A stretch of 7,253 bases of DNA, from assembly GCA_027068385.1 (NCBI GenBank), contig JAMOTR010000032.1:1-7253 (forward strand). The letters run 5' to 3'. The stretch's first letter is position 1. Each line of letters begins with the position of its first letter. The DNA is from Candidatus Heimdallarchaeota archaeon. Lineage in GTDB: Archaea; Asgardarchaeota; Njordarchaeia; Njordarchaeales; JAMOTR01. A program made the position numbers and the translations under genes. The notes under the pieces were generated by a model. That model was not told the DNA's origin. It saw only the letters and a program-made list of their open reading frames with translations, and made no database searches. Below, piece by piece: positions 5,431 to 7,253 of the stretch.

Positions 5431-6481
5431 GAGAGGAAGCCGCAGAGGTGTTTCCGGTAAGGGCTAGAGAAACCTTTAGCTCGTACTTCAAGGTCTCCTT
5501 AGTCTTATTTACGTTTATCTGAAGGTCTTTGTCGTATTCCCCTTTCTTGAGCTTATCGAGAATATAATCGTACAACACCATCGCCTCACCGACGCGACCG
5601 AGACGAAAGAGGCTCAGGGATCTAAAGTATTCGATGTCTAACTTATCGGTATGAACGAGCTCAGAGGGGTATAAGACCTTAGCTCTTATGAGACCGTCGT
5701 AGATCTCCATCGCGTTCTCGAACTCGCCTTTAAGGGAAAACCGCCTTAAGGCCTTATAAGAGGCGTCGTAGAACTTGTTCTTAACGGATACGTTCACGGT
5801 CTTTAGATCCCGCAGCGGAAGGGTAGAGTAGATCTTGGAGCTCAGGTCATAGGCCTCTAGGATGTAGGCGGTCTCCGCGAACATGTATTTTATGGAGCTC
5901 GCTATGGGTCTTCCGAAGAGTTCTAGAGGACCGGTGAAGAGGGCTACGTTATCGTATACGATCTCAAAATTCTCCCTCAGGTGTCTACGGTAATCCTTAA
6001 TATCGTCTTCGGGGATATCTCCATTATAACCCACTATTTTAAGATTAGCTACAACTACCTTCATTAAGGACTTGTACGGCCCGGTTAAGCGGGAGGAATA
6101 AGCGAGCGCCTTCTTTAAGCTTTGAAGCACGTTAATCGTGGCGGAGTAACTAACGTCGAGCATATAAGCGATAAAAAGGAGTTGATCTAGGGAGATTTCC
6201 TTGGGTATCTTCACCTCGTTTCCTTCAGCGTCTACGTAAATGTGATCGACGTCGTTACGGGACTTCTTATATACTATATCGTCGATTTCGTCCTTGTGTA
6301 GGTAGTTCTTTACGAGGTCGGTATGCTTAAAAGTATAGTAGTCGTAGATAATAGCGATAGACTTAGCTAGAGGATCCTTAACGACGAAATCGCGGTTCGC
6401 CTCTATGCTCTTTTTAAGCTTTTCCATGCCCTTCCTAGCGTCCATCATAGCCGTAAGTATGCTTTCTAGCGGAGATTTCAT
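5420..6481 (-). CDS. Uncharacterised 353-residue helical protein with C-terminal TPR-like repeats
   Basis: I do not recognise this as a named family. The protein is predicted to be mostly helical, with one probable beta-hairpin (IYVDAEGNEVKIP at 81-93). The C-terminal third resembles tetratricopeptide repeats. Helix pairs at about 236-266 (ALRRFSLKGEFENAMEIYDGL) and 284-314 (SLFRLGRVGEAMVLYDYIL) have the Gly/Ala/Tyr spacing of TPR motifs. A third, 329-353, ends in helix B, so the protein stops with no capping helix. TPRs usually hold protein partners. No signal peptide, membrane segment or catalytic motif is seen. An in-frame TAA two codons before ATG 6481 fixes the start. A minus-strand TATA-like AATAAAAAA lies 26-34 nt upstream, and no Shine-Dalgarno sequence is present (the AGGAGGT here is on the other strand). 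It is divergent from ABCE1 and convergent with the paralogous pair. Confidence 0.75.
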   Translation of the reverse strand: MKSPLESILTAMMDARKGMEKLKKSIEANRDFVVKDPLAKSIAIIYDYYTFKHTDLVKNYLHKDEIDDIVYKKSRNDVDHIYVDAEGNEVKIPKEISLDQLLFIAYMLDVSYSATINVLQSLKKALAYSSRLTGPYKSLMKVVVANLKIVGYNGDIPEDDIKDYRRHLRENFEIVYDNVALFTGPLELFGRPIASSIKYMFAETAYILEAYDLSSKIYSTLPLRDLKTVNVSVKNKFYDASYKALRRFSLKGEFENAMEIYDGLIRAKVLYPSELVHTDKLDIEYFRSLSLFRLGRVGEAMVLYDYILDKLKKGEYDKDLQINVNKTKETLKYELKVSLALTGNTSAASSHFF

Positions 6482-6506
6482 AGGAGGTTAGAAACGTTCT
6501 ATTATC

Positions 6507-6515
6507 TTTTTTATT
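6507..6515 (-). promoter_or_regulatory. TATA-like box for the 353-residue gene
   Basis: On the minus strand this reads AATAAAAAA at 34 to 26 nt before the ATG at 6481, the position expected for an archaeal TATA box of a leaderless or near-leaderless transcript. Position and composition are seen; function is inferred. Confidence 0.45.
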
Positions 6516-6552
6516 ACGTCAAAATAGTTCTTTTTCTTTATCGGGAGAAGGT

Positions 6553-6568
6553 AGCTAAATTCTTTTTA
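6553..6568 (+). promoter_or_regulatory. Possible TATA region for ABCE1
   Basis: An A/T-rich stretch, AGCTAAATTCTTTTTA, ends 18 nt before the ABCE1 ATG at 6587. TAAATT (6556-6561) lies 26-31 nt upstream and TTTTTA (6563-6568) lies 19-24 nt upstream; either could be the TATA element of a leaderless transcript. The rest of the 105-bp divergent spacer (6482-6586) holds further T-rich runs (6529-6539) but no clear gene or RNA structure. Confidence 0.35.
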
Positions 6569-6586
6569 CCGCGTCTCGAGAAGACG

Positions 6587-7253
6587 ATGAGATTAGCCGT
6601 GATCGACTACGAGAGATGCTCCCCCGAGAAGTGCGGCCACGAGTGTATCAAGTATTGCCCCATGAATCTCTCCGGGATCGAGGCGATAGTGATGGGTGAG
6701 GACGGAAAGCCGATCATACTCGAGGACGTTTGTACCGGGTGCGGAATATGCGTGAAGAAATGTCCGTTCGGGGCTATAACGATCGTAAACACCCCGGAAG
6801 CTCTAGGGGAAGAGGAACTCGTTCATCGCTACGGCAAGAACGGGTTCGCCCTCTTTCGCCTCCCTGTACCGCGCGACGGTATGGTAGTGGGACTCGTAGG
6901 ACCGAACGGTGTGGGTAAAACAACGAGCATTAAGATATTATCGGGGAAGCTGAAGCCAAACTTGGGTAAGGAAGAAGCGTCGCGGGAAGAAATTTTAAGA
7001 CGCTTCCGTGGAAAGGAAATACAACGCTATTTAGAGCGCCTCGCTAGCGGATCGATTAGGGCCTCGGTGAAGCCTCAGGAGATTCAATTAATACCGAAGG
7101 CGTTCAAAGGGACGGCAGGCGAGCTCTTAAAGCGCTTCGATGAGCGCGGTGTAGCTAAGGAAATAGCGCGCGACCTCTTCCTAGAACATCTATTAGATAG
7201 GCCTGTGAGTAAGTTATCCGGAGGGGAACTACAACGCCTAGCGGTGGCCGCAG
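6587..7253 (+). CDS. Ribosome recycling ATPase ABCE1/Rli1, N-terminal part, 3' truncated
   Basis: The frame is open from ATG 6587 to the right edge (222 codons), about 37% of the usual 590-600 residues. ABCE1 splits ribosomes after termination with aRF1/aPelota using two ATPase domains and an iron-sulfur domain. All eight cluster cysteines are present: Cys11, 16, 20, 24 and Cys49, 52, 55, 59, each set ending in CP. HRYGKNGF at 80-87 starts the first nucleotide-binding domain. Walker A is GPNGVGKTT (105-113), the Q-loop is KPQ with Gln164, and the signature LSGGELQR is at 210-217. The conserved ILSGKLKPNLG follows Walker A. Walker B of domain 1 and all of domain 2 lie beyond the window. MRLAVIDYERC is the standard family N-terminus, fixing the start. 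No strong Shine-Dalgarno sequence is present. The gene is transcribed divergently from the 353-residue orphan. Confidence 0.97.
   Translation, partial: MRLAVIDYERCSPEKCGHECIKYCPMNLSGIEAIVMGEDGKPIILEDVCTGCGICVKKCPFGAITIVNTPEALGEEELVHRYGKNGFALFRLPVPRDGMVVGLVGPNGVGKTTSIKILSGKLKPNLGKEEASREEILRRFRGKEIQRYLERLASGSIRASVKPQEIQLIPKAFKGTAGELLKRFDERGVAKEIARDLFLEHLLDRPVSKLSGGELQRLAVAA

Noticed and set aside
6482..6488. AGGAGGT next to the 353-residue gene start
   Set aside because: It resembles a Shine-Dalgarno sequence but is on the plus strand, while the adjacent gene reads minus; no plus-strand start lies within reach.
6730..6918. Plus-strand 62-residue open frame
   Set aside because: It is an out-of-frame reading inside ABCE1 across the second iron-sulfur cluster and Walker A region.

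Overview
The window looks like a gene-dense stretch of an archaeal chromosome, most likely from a thermophilic member of the Thermoproteota (crenarchaea). The evidence is an A-type ATP synthase subunit I, the archaeal/eukaryotic ribosomal protein L30e, an archaeal HAD phosphoglycolate phosphatase, and the archaeal/eukaryotic ribosome recycling factor ABCE1. Ile is very often ATA and Arg is often AGG/AGA. Starts are ATG without clear Shine-Dalgarno sequences and often have A/T-rich boxes about 20-30 nt upstream, as in leaderless transcription. The exact lineage cannot be fixed from this window.

Layout. (1) Positions 3-1196 (+) hold the C-terminal part of A-type ATP synthase subunit I, cut by the left window edge. 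(2) Positions 1223-2415 (+) hold a class II aldolase and a HAD phosphatase that overlap by ATGA, a two-gene metabolic operon. (3) Positions 2393-4019 (-) read, in transcription order, an unrecognised 230-residue helical protein, ribosomal protein L30e and the RNA 2',3'-cyclic phosphodiesterase ThpR. The thpR end overlaps the phosphatase end by 23 bp in convergent orientation. (4) Positions 4068-5410 (+) hold two tandem unrecognised genes (225 and 212 residues) that I judge to be diverged paralogues of each other. (5) Positions 5420-6481 (-) hold an unrecognised 353-residue helical protein with TPR-like repeats at its C-terminus. (6) From 6587 (+) runs the N-terminal half of ABCE1/Rli1, open to the right edge.

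The recognisable genes are housekeeping: proton-motive ATP synthesis, sugar-phosphate metabolism, RNA end processing, the ribosome and ribosome recycling. The unusual part is 3327-6481, where four genes I cannot assign sit among translation and RNA genes. The paralogous pair is the strongest candidate for something undescribed. It shares a bidirectional promoter region with the operon containing L30e, and it looks lower in GC than the housekeeping genes in the lines I counted by eye.

Intergenic spaces are all short, the longest being 105 bp at 6482-6586. Several stops are followed almost at once by a run of five or six T, consistent with archaeal U-tract termination. Two of these runs also lie where the next gene's TATA box would be expected. 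No tRNA, rRNA, CRISPR, insertion sequence or attachment site was seen.
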